DNA of 25,427 nt, from assembly GCA_000444245.1 (NCBI GenBank), contig ATSW01003957.1, forward strand, positions 1-25,427, given 5' to 3'. A program made the position numbers and the translations under genes. The notes below the pieces were generated by a model. That model was not told the DNA's origin. It ran no database searches and worked only from the letters and a program-made list of their open reading frames with translations. Positions within the stretch are counted from its first letter, which is position 1, and each line of letters opens with the position of its first letter. Below, piece by piece: positions 1 through 10,109 of the stretch. This DNA comes from Botryllus schlosseri. Its lineage: Eukaryota > Chordata > Ascidiacea > Stolidobranchia > Styelidae.

Positions 1-19
1 GGTCGCCGTAGGACCAGTG

Positions 20-115
20 GTTACAAGGGGGTCGAGGAGTCCAGAGTAGCCTCCAACAGCGGGAATTGAACCTGGGCGGCCCGCGTAAGTGGCTCCAGTT
101 TATTAGACAACTACT
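20..115 (-). repeat. Possible tRNA-derived (SINE-like) fragment
   Basis: Read on the minus strand, positions 72-62 give GGTTCAATTCC, close to the RNA polymerase III B-box consensus GGTTCGANTCC. No convincing A box lies at the usual distance upstream on the same strand. A plus-strand stretch near 10-22 (taggaccagtgg) looks A-box-like but is in the opposite orientation. A decayed SINE head is possible; chance is not excluded. Confidence 0.18.
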
Positions 116-230
116 TTTAACTATGGTTGTCCAAGTCTGATTTCGAAATACAACTTTCAATTCAAGCTTCGAATCGATGCCGTTGATATCAACGACCAAT
201 ACGTTATAGTTACACCAAATTTATATCTTA

Positions 231-293
231 ATCAAACCATAGCAATTTGCAACGTAGCTACGCAGCTACCGTTGTAAATTGCTATGATCAAAC
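231..293. repeat. 49-bp fold-back insertion flanked by 7-bp direct repeats (micro-MITE candidate)
   Basis: Positions 238-286 form an almost perfect hairpin. Arms 238-259 and 264-286 make 22 base pairs, including one G-T pair, with a single bulged base (269) and a 4-nt loop (260-263). The palindrome is bounded exactly by the direct repeat ATCAAAC at 231-237 and 287-293, which reads like a target-site duplication. Flanked this way, it is best explained as a minimal DNA-transposon derivative consisting only of its terminal inverted repeats. No coding potential is present. Confidence 0.6.
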
Positions 294-573
294 ATTACAC
301 CGGAATGCCCACGACACTTTTATCACGATAAAAAGATAAAAACGAATGGTGATTTCTGCAGAAGTTTTCATTATAGTCATATCATAGCCTATGGTCATAT
401 TGTGAAGACACTTATTTACAAGTCTAAATAGAGATTAAAATATTTTTGTAACACAAATTCTGGACGCTCTTTCGTGCCCACTAGAGGATTTCAAAATGAG
501 GTATGATCACATTGTTGATCAATATGACGTCACATCAGCAAAGCTTTGTCTATCGACTAGAGGTGGTCACGAT

Positions 574-1097
574 TCGGGCTGGGCAAAATCGAGTACCTGA
601 GTGATTCGATTCTGAATCACGTATTACGCTTCGAGTCGAGTCGAGTATTCGTATATCGCTCATTATGACGTCTCAACAGAATGTACTACGACAAAAGTTC
701 AAATATGTACCTTTTATACCACAACAAAGAACATAATTCCTGTTATCCGTCACATTAAAGATACTTTGGTGTATTTTCGACCATACCGATTTCATTGCAC
801 TTCTTGAAAATGTCGTAGGATGATCATGACTTCAGAGATATGTTATTTCCAGTAATGTTTGTAGCTTTGTACTATGTCTCGTAATCGTATGCTGCGACAC
901 GGCCAATCAAGGTTTCAAGGCTGCGCCTCAGTGGAAAATAGTATCATAACTATAACTTTCGTTATTAAATTAACTTACAGTAGCGAGGACCGCATAATTT
1001 CAGTGCTCTAAAATATCGTCTTTTACTACTCGACTCGAATCATTAAAATTAATACTCGATTCAGATTCGAGTACTCGAATCATTGTGCCCAGCCCTA
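574..1097. mobile_element. Non-autonomous hAT element, 524 bp, TIR T[C/A]GGGCTGGGCA
   Basis: The termini are inverted: TCGGGCTGGGCAAAAT at the left and TAGGGCTGGGCACAAT on the opposite strand at the right (14 of 16 match). They are flanked by an exact 8-bp duplication GTCACGAT at 566-573 and 1098-1105. The 8-bp duplication is diagnostic of hAT, and its nTnnnnAn form suits the Ac-like group. Subterminal regions carry repeated attcgagt and cgagtcgagt words in both orientations. There is no transposase frame, so it must be mobilised in trans. The duplication lies inside aggtggtcacgatccgg, which itself resembles an element end. Confidence 0.9.
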
Positions 1098-1105
1098 GTC
1101 ACGAT

Positions 1106-2042
1106 CCGGTTCAGGAGTATGTGGTTGTGTGTTTTAGGTTGTTACAAGGGCCGAAGCCACATTTTTTCAGTCCCCTTATCCCCAAATAAACACTGATCTT
1201 GGGCCCGCCGTAGGGTAATTGATGCAACTTCTGGGGGGTTACTATATGCATCTAGTCGTTACATGATTTGAATGAATTAGGTCAATAATACTGGTTCCGA
1301 ACAAATTATTCCAAACCATAAAATATTTACTCGAGTGTCCAACATTTAGTTTGTTTTTTTCAAATTATTCCGGGGTTTCGCGTCGTAGCTCAACCTAACT
1401 GCAAGTATATTGGAGACATAACTATACCGCACGCGCAATGAAAATATCACCCTACTAGCGGCGAGGTCGATTATTACATTTGCCCCGTGTTACATTTGTT
1501 CCCGGTCTCCCCTATTGTTGCACAATGCACATGCTACATTTTATATAATGTGGATGTTGCGGAAATAGCACCCATACAAGTGACTATAATATCTAGAATA
1601 AGTAGTCAGACTGAAAATCTGCTATAAGAATATTGGATGTAGGCCTAGGTATAACCTATAAAACCCAACCATTTCTGTATAGGTATAGTAATAGGTTACC
1701 TATAGAAAAACATGCGTGAGTCTCAAAGAAAGTATAGAAATATCTTGTTCCTGCAGTGATCACCTTTAGATTTCAGATTATTTCAGTGATCTAGGTGCAG
1801 GGTATAGGCCTAACTGGCGCTTTTAAATATTATTATGACGCATTGCTCACTGTCATTTTGTCGCATTTGTGTTGTTTTTAAATGATTATAATTTTATACG
1901 TATGAATGCATAAATAAATACATAGGTAGATATCTCATTCTGCCTATGTTTTCAAGGGGCTTCTATTTGGATAAAGCATTTTCATATTTTGCATTGGGGG
2001 TTTCTAAGTAGATTATTGTATCTGACAATCGAAAGAATTTAC
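1106..2042. other. No gene recognised
   Basis: No open frame with protein-like character and no clear repeat boundaries. Around 1636-1710 the words aggtata, ataacctat and ataggttacctata recur in both orientations, giving weak local inverted repeats. Confidence 0.4.
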
Positions 2043-2050
2043 TTCTAGTC

Positions 2051-2347
2051 CAGTGGTTCCCAACCTTATTCGACTCATCGCCCCCTTTTCAAGCTCAAGG
2101 CCGATCATCGCCCCCCAGATTTTGTGAACCGAAAAATCGGTATACAATCTGTAGTCATCGGCGGGTTGACTGAAAAAAAAAATTGAATTGACTCCAAAAT
2201 AGCCATTTTAACGCGTCATCGCCCCCTTCGCTATGTTCGCCCCCTTTGTGCATTTTCGCCCTCCTATCGCCCCCTTCGTCATTTTCGCCCCCCTAGGCCG
2301 CCAAATCGCCTCCTGGGGGGCGATATCGCCCACGTTGGGAACCACTG
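2051..2347. mobile_element. Non-autonomous hAT (Buster-like) MITE, 297 bp, TIR CAGTGGTTCCCAAC
   Basis: Both ends carry a perfect 14-bp inverted repeat CAGTGGTTCCCAAC. The flanks TTCTAGTC (2043-2050) and CTCTAATC (2348-2355) match at 6 of 8 positions and fit the nnnTAnnn duplication pattern of the Buster branch of hAT. The interior is built from degenerate repeats of the tcgccccctt type (2215-2330) and gives a G-rich minus strand. A gttgactgaaaaaaa tract near 2165 also occurs in other hAT relics of this window. It is the same terminal family as the element at 11502-11948. Confidence 0.85.
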
Positions 2348-2355
2348 CTCTAATC

Positions 2356-3073
2356 GGAGCAATTAAGACAGGTCGGCACTCATGAGTAACACGTGAACTA
2401 AGCTATAGTAAGTCTGAACATAATCGATTTGAACACGCAGAAGAAATTGGCAATGTTAAAAGTTTGTCGACTGATCCCTGCATCCTGATAGTTTACAGAT
2501 CCCTGGATATAACTGTCGAGTGTCCAAGTGCAACGCGACAAAAAAAAAGGTATTTGTACGGAAATATCAATTTTGTCCAACCACACAAAATTCAAATATT
2601 CGTAGAAGCCATAGACCCATAGGGTATTTAAATGTACGCAGAGCGTTGGAAAAAGTTTGAACTTCGCCTCTAGTTATCAATATATTTGCATCAAGTATAA
2701 GTATAAATTCGGGATTAGACTATCGGGTCTACTACCTGCGCATGGAACTCCTAAACTCCAATAATGAGAATACACCACCGCTTTGCCTATACTGTTCACC
2801 ATTCATCTTGGACGCTTATTAAAATATTCCACCAGGTGGGGCAGTCTGTTATACTCACACTCACTTGAGCAAAATAAAAGAGCCATATATATACCATACC
2901 ATGATATTTCAATCTTTATTTACTCACAATTATTTACTGAACCTTGTTGGCGCTTTTAGATCCGACGAACATCCACTTTGAAGGCCACCACTCGGCATTC
3001 CAAGATAAATTGACAATTTCTATCAAAAGCCAGGTTTAGAGAGGGCGAGTCTATTTTTCGCTTGACGATCGGT
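2356..3073. other. No gene recognised
   Basis: AT-rich sequence with one minus-strand frame of 65 codons (2398-2595) that shows no motif or splice context. Nothing supportable was found. Confidence 0.4.
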
Positions 3074-3081
3074 ATAGGGAC

Positions 3082-3398
3082 TAGTGCAGAGCATGGACCG
3101 GAGGCGGATTGGATATCCGGCCGTATTTTGTCAATTTTGGCCGGACCGGATCGGATCGGAGCCGGATCAGTTTTTAACTAAATAACTACCAACCAACCAA
3201 CCACACGCAAGTAACCGCCAAGTCAGTGCGAAAATAAATGAGCCATATTTATATATTTACGGAACCACCGTACCGTGATGGGCCGGATTTCCGGCCGGAC
3301 TTTTTCATTTCCGGCCGGAGCCGGATCGGAGCCGGACCAGAGAATTGAAAAACTGGATCGGAGCCGGACCAGAGAATTTGTCGATCCGCTCCGCACTA
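3082..3398. mobile_element. Non-autonomous hAT element, 317 bp, TIR TAGTGC[A/G]GAGC
   Basis: Inverted ends TAGTGCAGAGC and, reverse complemented, TAGTGCGGAGC are flanked by an exact 8-bp duplication ATAGGGAC (3074-3081 and 3399-3406), of the nTnnnnAn type. The interior contains repeated ggatcggagccggacc modules, including a direct repeat of about 27 bp near 3314-3377. The short overlapping open frames in this interval fall inside the element and are not genes. Confidence 0.88.
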
Positions 3399-3597
3399 AT
3401 AGGGACAAGAGCATTTGGTAACACAAGAATAAAAAAAGACCAATTGAAGATAAAGTTGACTTTCGTGCTATGTACAGGGCATAGGACTGTTGTATATGCT
3501 TTGCAATTTGCATTGGTATGCATGTCATCCAGTTATAGTAAATTACTTCAATTACTGCATGGCTGCGAACAAGTTATACGAATCCAAACTATATATC

Positions 3598-4564
3598 TAG
3601 GGATGGTGTGAACCTCTGAAAGGTTCAGGTTCGTGTGAACGCGAACATTTTTGAAAGGTTCTGTGTGAACGCGAACGTGAACCTCGTGACGTCACGTGAC
3701 GTCATATTGCTAATTCTAAACCTGCATTTCAGTCAAGTGATATATATTAATGTACACGCTACCAAGCGACGACTCGGGTCACATAATGCCACAATGCTGA
3801 AGTACATATTGACTTTNTAAACGTCGCCAAATGTATCAACTGGAACAATCAAATGCTATAATATTCCCATAAAATCTCCGTCGCTTTGCCAACAATTTNG
3901 ACGAGGACTTACAGGGGAATATAAGCTTACGCCTTAACGGTCTAGGCCAGACCGGACAATGTATTCCGCGTCTGAGTGTTGCTGCGTTGATGTAGAGTAG
4001 ATGGTAAAACGGGTTTACCCCATTACTAAGATATACAGCAGTAGCCAACACCCCAATCGATTTGGTTTTTGTGATACAATGAACATATGAATTCTATATG
4101 AACACCGTACGCGTGCTAGATTATTTACATCAGATAACGATCTCAACTTCATTGATTGGTTGAATAAGCATCATTCGCTGGCTCCTTACATGTAGCGTAT
4201 ATCGCTCATGCTCTTGTGCGATTGCGGGTTAAGCTCACAGCAGAGAGTCAGTAAATATTCACTAACAGAAAGCTGGATATTTCGAGCAAACCTTTGTAAC
4301 ANAGCAGGTAATTTTTTGGGGATTGTCAAGGTGCATGCTCGTTCAGTGTTGATATTTTATACTGCTAGTGCTACGCATGGAATAGCCCGCAGTTGAAATG
4401 CAATAAATTTCATCTAAAGATGTTATATTGACATGAAAATTGTAATATATGAAAAAGGTTCCCAGTGCAGAACCTACCAAGGTTCGTTTGTGAACGTGAA
4501 CCTCTAAATTTCCGAGGTTCACACACAGAACACGAACGTGAACCTCACGTTCACACCATCCCTA
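3598..4564. mobile_element. Non-autonomous hAT element, 967 bp, TIR TAGGGATGGTGTGAAC
   Basis: The 16-bp terminal repeat TAGGGATGGTGTGAAC is perfectly inverted at the right end. Flanks are atatatc (left) and atatatac (right), an 8-bp duplication with one base lost in an AT run; the right copy fits nTnnnnAn. Subterminal regions repeat gtgaacgcgaac and gaacgtgaacctc. Two perfect TGACGTCA palindromes lie 10 bp apart at 3687-3694 and 3697-3704. The centre (about 3710-4440) has three N bases (3817, 3899, 4302) and no recognisable transposase domain. Confidence 0.87.
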
Positions 4565-4780
4565 ATATATACCGTAGTTATTTGTACCGCCGCACGAGAA
4601 TCCACTACGTCCAATATAACACTCCATCTCCCCATTCGCGACCATATTATTTTTAGTATGGTAATAGCAAGAATTGGAATGATAACATGCGTGGAGTTGT
4701 AACTGGGTATATTTCCTTCCTTCTACTAGATCATTTCAAATGTGAGTTGTCAATTCGCGGACATCGAAGCCAGTCAGTCA

Positions 4781-4895
4781 TTTATTGATATTTTCATCGA
4801 TTCAAAAACATCACAAAATCGCGATAAGAGAGAAAACATAGGAAGATGTCGAAACGACTTGGAGTAGTATTTTAAATGAGACACTCACGTTGGCC
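4781..4895 (-). mobile_element. LINE 3'-end fragment, reverse strand
   Basis: The reverse complement of this stretch aligns with the 3' untranslated end of the LINE at 24578-25090. The shared order is the tail containing aatattaataaa, a catcacaa-like block, a Gly-rich purine block and gtcgaaacgacttggagtag. It is a short, 5'-truncated and diverged copy, as expected from target-primed reverse transcription. No coding part remains. Confidence 0.7.
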
Positions 4896-5377
4896 GAAAC
4901 TTCACACTTTCCAGCTATCACCTGTCACACGTTGTTGCACGTATTCCACAGAGTATTAAGCATGTTATCGTCAATAGTGAAGGTTGGGCATCCCCAATTA
5001 ATTTTATGCGTGCTGGCAGGATGTTATTATTCGACTAGCGAGGCAATATTTATTGGAATCAGAAACATTCCACTCGTTATACGCGCAAGCGTTTAGTGCT
5101 AACGATATCTGACGTACAACTGTAAATTGTCACCAGGAAAAAATGCATCGTCACTAGAGCACGTTATAAATGAACTGTCTGAATGACTTCCTTAGCCGTA
5201 ACCAAGAGAGTGGTCACTGGTCATATATCGCTATATTTGATTGTCTCATATAACCGCAGAATAGGAGGAATCATCAGTATTTTTTTCAATTTTTCCATAT
5301 CACATATATGATATCGCACTCAAGGAAGGGTCAATATAATGATCAAAGCTGTGCATATGACAGGAAATGCTGTAACA

Positions 5378-5421
5378 ATATATATACGGGCCCTGCGATA
5401 TCGTAGGTCCCGATATATATA
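5378..5421. repeat. 44-bp near-perfect palindrome
   Basis: The sequence is self-complementary about the axis between 5399 and 5400 (core cgatatcg). GGG/CCC and AGG/CCT blocks follow and the outer arms are AT dinucleotide runs. Only about three positions break the symmetry. No flanking duplication could be defined because the flanks are simple AT repeat. It may be a cruciform-prone site or another fold-back element. Confidence 0.55.
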
Positions 5422-5965
5422 TCTGCGCGAAATAACATATATATTGGAAAGAAACTGAATAAGATCGACAGAATCAGATATTTCAATATCAATTTACAAT
5501 GCTTGGGACACGAGTATCGAAGAGTTCTATAGATTTCAATTTGAATTTAGTCCATTCCAGATTTAGAACGAATCTTGTCACGCCATTGTATAACCTAAAA
5601 TGCCTGTTATGCCTCATGCATCCTTACAGGCTGAGCTATTGCAATGTTCAACAAATATAGTTAGTTCGTGACGCATGCTTTCGAACCGAGTATACGGCAA
5701 CCAATTTGGAATTGAATATCAGAACAATTAATATTGAATGAACATATTCATTGGGTGATGTTGAATATGCACATGGTGACGATAACGCTGCTTCTCGCCA
5801 TTACAATATATTCATTAGAATACCGGATGTCGTAGAGCAGATTTTCGTTAGCTGATCTCACGTTGTCACAAAGCCTGCAGGCCAAGATGGACGTATGTAT
5901 ATTATATAATTGTATATTTGAATTACTAAGGCAGCTGAGAATATCAAACTAGCAGATAAATTTAT

Positions 5966-6080
5966 AACCTCAGAACCAACCCCGAACCCAACCCAATACT
6001 AATCCACACCCTACCATAAGCCTATCCCTTTACCACAAGCCTATCCCTAGTCCAGCTCTCACCCAAACCCCCTACTTTGA
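5966..6080. repeat. C-rich degenerate tract
   Basis: About 110 bp almost free of G on the plus strand, dominated by ccaaccc, cccaaccc and a duplicated aagcctatccct unit. The complementary strand is G-rich and could form G-quadruplexes. It resembles degenerate telomere-like or satellite sequence, but it is not CCCTAA repeats. Confidence 0.45.
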
Positions 6081-7617
6081 CATATATATAGGTGATCGTG
6101 CTGATTAAAATAAACATATACAATAAACGCATCCTATCAACAAGGGCCGTGCTTTAAACATCTATGTTTTAAATTGCATTTTCGTTTTGTTTTGGACACT
6201 ATTAGCATATCACTTGCAACGCATGGTCGCAAGCAATCATCTTATATTATTATTTATTTATTGTTTAAATGTCGTGATCCGTTCTATCTTGTTTTGGTAT
6301 ACGAAAGAGTTACGTAATATCATAATCATGTAATTACGAGATTCCGATTAGTAAAGTCCGCTCGGTACTGTAGTTATATTCCATTTTTTTTCTACCTTTT
6401 GATGACTTACCAAACAGTACGATTGAGCAATGAGCAATGAGCATGTTTATTGTTTACCACAGCTATTACAGAAGTTGTCTAAAATGTTCCATCAAAATGC
6501 ATAGAAGTGTGCGAGGTGTATTTCGCCGCATTGGGAATAGCTTCCTTCAAAAATTGTACTGTATTCAGATGCATTCAACGAATTATCAGGCAGTATGTGG
6601 ATATCGCGTACGTGAATAATTAAGTCACTGGAATCTTGCCATTCTATCAATACATCTAAAAACACCGACATTGTAATAAATATTGATTTTCCTCGTCACG
6701 AAGACATTCGCTTTCATAGTAGTGCATGGAGTCAATATTGTAGCCATCCCACATTCCATCAGTGATAAAGGCGGTTTATAAGCCTACGGTCACTCCGGTA
6801 CTGACAAAAATCTGCTGGTTCCGTTGCATGTCTTGTCCTAACGTAGATCACAACGTCATGATTCAGACGAAGTCGTTAGTGACTGATGAACTAACTGGTA
6901 AAGACAATAATGTGTGCTTAATGCTAATAGGTATTACCTTCCAGTAATCTGCAACGCACTTACGACCACTCATAGATCTCTAATTACAAGTTTCTAATTC
7001 GTGATAACAAGAGATTATCGGGAAAATTGTTGTTTTTACAAATCACAGATCAAAGCCCTCCATATTTCTGATTAGCAGAATTGGCACGAGTCATGCCGGC
7101 CGGAATAGGACACAGTTCGCAAAGATTTTCAATGCACCTTGCGACTATTCATTGTCAATTTCCATTAACTGCCATTGAAACTTTCGGGACATCAGAGCAT
7201 ATATAGGGGCTATCAATCTCAAGCTGATCAGGTCACTGTTTCACGGAATAAATTAGGATCGATATCACCGGTACGAAACCGCATACTATTATATTTCAGG
7301 TGTGTGCTAAAACAGCGTTTAGTTACGCAAGACATAGTTTACGAGCAAATCAGTTCAAATCATTTTCCGTGGAGTTATTAAAGTTACTTCCGTGATAAAA
7401 TATATAGGTTACAGACTTAGCATTCAAAGCAGGCATATTGTATAATAAGAAACGACCACGCCACTATTCAAATTGTCACAGCGAAGGAGGTTAATCATTG
7501 AGATATTTCTCCAGTTGAGCAAATGTCTCGGCCTGCAAGCCACTTTGAGATTTCTGTCTGTTCATATGGGCGAGTTGGCACAATGCCTGGAGTAAACGTA
7601 CATTTACAATCGGGGTT

Positions 7618-7642
7618 TAGTAATAATAATAATAATAATAAT
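7618..7642. repeat. (TAA)n microsatellite
   Basis: Seven or more uninterrupted taa units between cggggttt and gtgtaagc. Confidence 0.9.
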
Positions 7643-7773
7643 GTGTAAGCAGCTAAGCTTATCGGATGTTAGTCATACTTCAACGGTGGCATATAGTCCA
7701 CTGAATTCACCACAGGATCAAATTTCATATTTTCCGCACTACTCCGCGTGGTAAAGGCAGATATAATGGTTGT

Positions 7774-7978
7774 TGTTTGTGGTATTCATGGTGTTTGTCG
7801 ACTACTATCGTCATTGGTCATTTACACCAGGTCAATTTACATCATTTTCATTCCGTAGCTTCTGACTTGTAGCACGGCTCACTTCCACGCTTTCAAAAGA
7901 CACCGCTTACACGGATGAGATGGCGACGAGATGTAGTGGTAAACTTCTTTTCCGTTCAAGTCACAAGAATTGAGAGGT
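7774..7978. repeat. Unnamed dispersed repeat, copy 1
   Basis: It aligns over roughly 180-200 bp with 19874-20081 in the same orientation. Shared blocks in order are tgtttgtggtattca, ggtgtttgtcgactacta, ggtcatttac, gcttctgacttgtagcacg (with changes), cacttc, gacaccgctt and gatgagatggcga. No inverted termini or target duplication were recognised, so the class is unknown. The 3' boundary is soft, since similarity fades after aaac[ct]tc. Confidence 0.7.
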
Positions 7979-8890
7979 AAAGGGTTGAAGAATGGGATTA
8001 TATGTTTGCAAGCGTAGGGTAGTTATACGGCTACGCACTCCTTCGATATCAGAAGTGAGGCAGGGGGAATATTTTCGCAGTTGTCTTATGAATGTTAACT
8101 CATATGTATGATGGCATCGATGCATATCGTGCGAGTGCTGTTGTGGGTTCTCTCAACACACCTAACATGTTTATCACTCGAAATTGAGACATATAATGTC
8201 CTACAGACTGGAATACTGGTGTCCGCGTAACAAATTACGGATTTGCTTGTATTGACGAATTGGAATATCAGATTTTAAGGTTAAACCTCGGTAAACTAAC
8301 GAAGTACTGGATAATTTTTGATATGATATGGACTGGGTTTCGGGGATGGAATTCATGTCACGTTTTCACCTTCATACTTGCTATCTTCGTCGCAACTGCG
8401 GCGTTCATAATGCAGCATTGGAGATACGCCGGATTCACTGTTTTAATGGGCCAATGCCGCTCACAACGGAACGGAAGGAGCTAAATGGCGTTTAGTAAGC
8501 ACTCGCGGGTGATCATCTCCGAATTTAATGTTTTATATCGAAAACGAGTCAACAGGCAGGACTCCGCAGGAATATACGACATAAATTCCGTATTAGAGCG
8601 AGCAATGCTGAATCGCGGAGGACTCAGTTCTTGAGGCAACCGAGTTGGCGTAGTTGATTGATCCACCGTCGACGGCGGCTCGACTCTAGCACATTCCGGA
8701 TTGACGTATGTTTATCTAGGCTCCTAGTCCCCTGCGTTACCTTACGGTGCCTTCACACTATAGCCCCGAGAATGACCCAATCAAGGACGAACGCTATGAA
8801 AGCGTCGGAAAGTAAGGAATTATAGCGATCTTGAAAAATGTCAATGACGCCGTTATGTTACCATAGGCCACGGTGGATGTTAGATTATTA
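7979..8890. other. No gene recognised
   Basis: A 74-codon plus frame at 8260-8484 is hydrophobic in its middle but has no recognisable family or splice signals. The stretch gtttatctaggctcct at 8710-8725 matches the reverse complement of the end of the dispersed repeat at 19874-20081, hinting at a third, diverged copy. Confidence 0.35.
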
Positions 8891-9183
8891 TTGGGGCGAA
8901 TTTTTTGACTTGTCAAATAAAGTCAGAATTTTGTCAAAATTGTAGCGTTGGATCAAAACATTTTCAAAATTGTATACAAAGCCAAAATTTTTTTGCAACC
9001 AGCATTTCGTTTGTATCAGATGTTTGCACTGTCGGTGAACTTATAATTTGACATTTTACAGCTTGTAGCCTACTTTCTAGGCCTACCGTTGTAGACTGCG
9101 TGGGCATTGGCTCGGCTCTTATATCAAGAAGCGCATGATGAAACATTGTGATGCAGACAACATTGTCAGAATGAAGCAACACG

Positions 9184-9366
9184 GTGTGTCTCCAGCAGTG
9201 TACGCACAACTCCAGTGTCGCCAGCCAGCCAACAACTTCTGCTGTTGAACGTTCTTTCTACATTCTTGGCAAGCTACTTAGTAAGGACAGGCATTTTCTA
9301 CCCGAGAATGTAGGAAAGTATCTTTCGTTGTTGTACTACAACAAATTTCAATTATTTCTTCGATAA
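9184..9366 (+). pseudogene. hAT transposase C-terminal dimerisation segment (remnant)
   Basis: The 60-codon frame contains PTTSAVERSF at residues 16-25, then GKLLSKDRHFLPENV and a leucine/aromatic stretch ending in YYNKF. This order matches the hAT family C-terminal dimerisation region, whose usual form is P-x-TSA-x-ERxFS, a basic RxxL, then PENV and a terminal LxxN helix. In a full protein this segment dimerises the transposase and contributes the catalytic glutamate region. The RNase H-like catalytic core, the zinc finger and all N-terminal parts are absent. The first ATG is probably not a genuine start, since the frame simply opens inside the element. A possible splice acceptor (gtctccag) lies just downstream of that ATG. 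It cannot encode an active transposase. Confidence 0.75.
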
Positions 9367-9459
9367 TGCGTGATGTAACAACTGGTATTCATCATAGGTC
9401 CAGATTTCATTAAAATGAAGCATTCTCATGAAAAAATTTGTCAGTAGTATAAAAAGNTT

Positions 9460-9515
9460 TTTCAGGCCAAACTACTTCGTAAGGACAGACACTTCCAACC
9501 AAAAATGAAGACAAG
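9460..9515 (+). pseudogene. Second, diverged copy of the hAT dimerisation segment
   Basis: Translation of this stretch gives AKLLRKDRHFQPKMKTS, clearly related to GKLLSKDRHFLPENVGK encoded about 200 bp upstream at 9265-9315. The DNA is roughly 70% identical over 50 bp. Either the element underwent internal duplication or two related hAT copies are joined here. An N base at 9457 lies at its left edge. Only some 17 codons are recognisable. Confidence 0.6.
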
Positions 9516-9669
9516 TAGTACAATTCTAACGTGTGCCGAAACACGTAATTCTCATACATGAGGGCAAACTTTTGTCAAATTTAAGTTTTCTAAGGTAAAA
9601 AAATGTCAAAATTTTGATTTTTTAGGTCAAAATCTTCCGTCCTAGTGATAAGGCAGTGTGACTTTTATA

Positions 9670-10069
9670 TAGGGTTACCATATTTTGGGATCCGAAAAAG
9701 AGGCCACTTTTCAGAAATTCTGAAAGCTCAATTACCGTAAAAAAAAAACTGGTGATTTCGAAAAATTTTTGACCAATAACATTGAGTTGACTAGAAAAAG
9801 GTCAACACTTTGACTCGACTCCCGAATTACCCACTTTTTATGATAGTTCTGTCGTGTCGACTAAAAAATGTCATCTCTTCCATCTATACTCCCGAAATAC
9901 TTGTCGGGCCGTATTTTTCGTTGGCGTTCGCTGCGTAGAAGTCGACTTTTTTTTATCGCATTTTGATACTTTTCTAGAAAAAATTGACATTGAGGCGTCC
10001 CCCGAGCACATTTTCAATATATTGAAAATGAGGGCAGATCCTCTTAAAAGAGAACGTATGGTAACCCTA
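9670..10069. mobile_element. Non-autonomous hAT MITE, 400 bp, TIR TAGGGTTACCATA
   Basis: A 13-bp perfect inverted terminus TAGGGTTACCATA at both ends is flanked by an exact 8-bp duplication CTTTTATA (9662-9669 and 10070-10077). The interior contains a 22-bp perfect palindrome at 10009-10030 and an inverted pair GTTGAC...GTCAAC at 9784-9804. Open frames of 76-83 codons on both strands lie wholly within the element. The right end of a relative is seen at 20341-20350. Confidence 0.92.
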
Positions 10070-10086
10070 CTTTTATACGACCATAA

Positions 10087-10109
10087 GACTTTATGCATCA
10101 CATAAAGTC
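10087..10109. repeat. Short perfect hairpin
   Basis: gactttatg and cataaagtc are exact 9-bp inverted arms around a 5-nt loop, 10 bp after the right duplication of the neighbouring hAT MITE. No T-run follows, so no terminator role is suggested. Confidence 0.5.

Larger units (their letters stand above)
4901..7617. other. Gene-poor stretch
   Basis: Apart from the palindrome at 5378-5421 and the C-rich tract at 5966-6080, listed separately, I see no gene. Open frames are short (60-68 codons at 4890, 6437, 6762 and 7175) with no family motifs and no consistent splice context. A small duplication, gagcaat twice, lies at about 6425-6438. Confidence 0.4.
8891..9644 (+). mobile_element. Decayed hAT element retaining part of its transposase
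   Basis: The ends are imperfectly inverted. ttggggcgaattttttgac at the left corresponds to taggacggaagattttgac at the right when reverse complemented. Both ends also contain further inverted tgtcaaaatttt words. No 8-bp duplication could be matched, so boundaries are provisional. Inside is a frame encoding the C-terminal dimerisation segment of a hAT transposase (9184-9366), which identifies the superfamily. At about 750 bp it is far below the 2.5-4 kb of an autonomous hAT, so most of the transposase gene is missing. Confidence 0.55.

Noticed and set aside
238-286. microRNA precursor
   Set aside because: At 49 bp it is short for a precursor and is bounded by direct repeats, which fits an inserted element better.
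5966-6080. Interstitial telomere repeat
   Set aside because: The tract is C-rich but does not contain consecutive CCCTAA units.
8260-8484. 74-codon frame with a hydrophobic centre
   Set aside because: No family motif, splice signals or supporting context.
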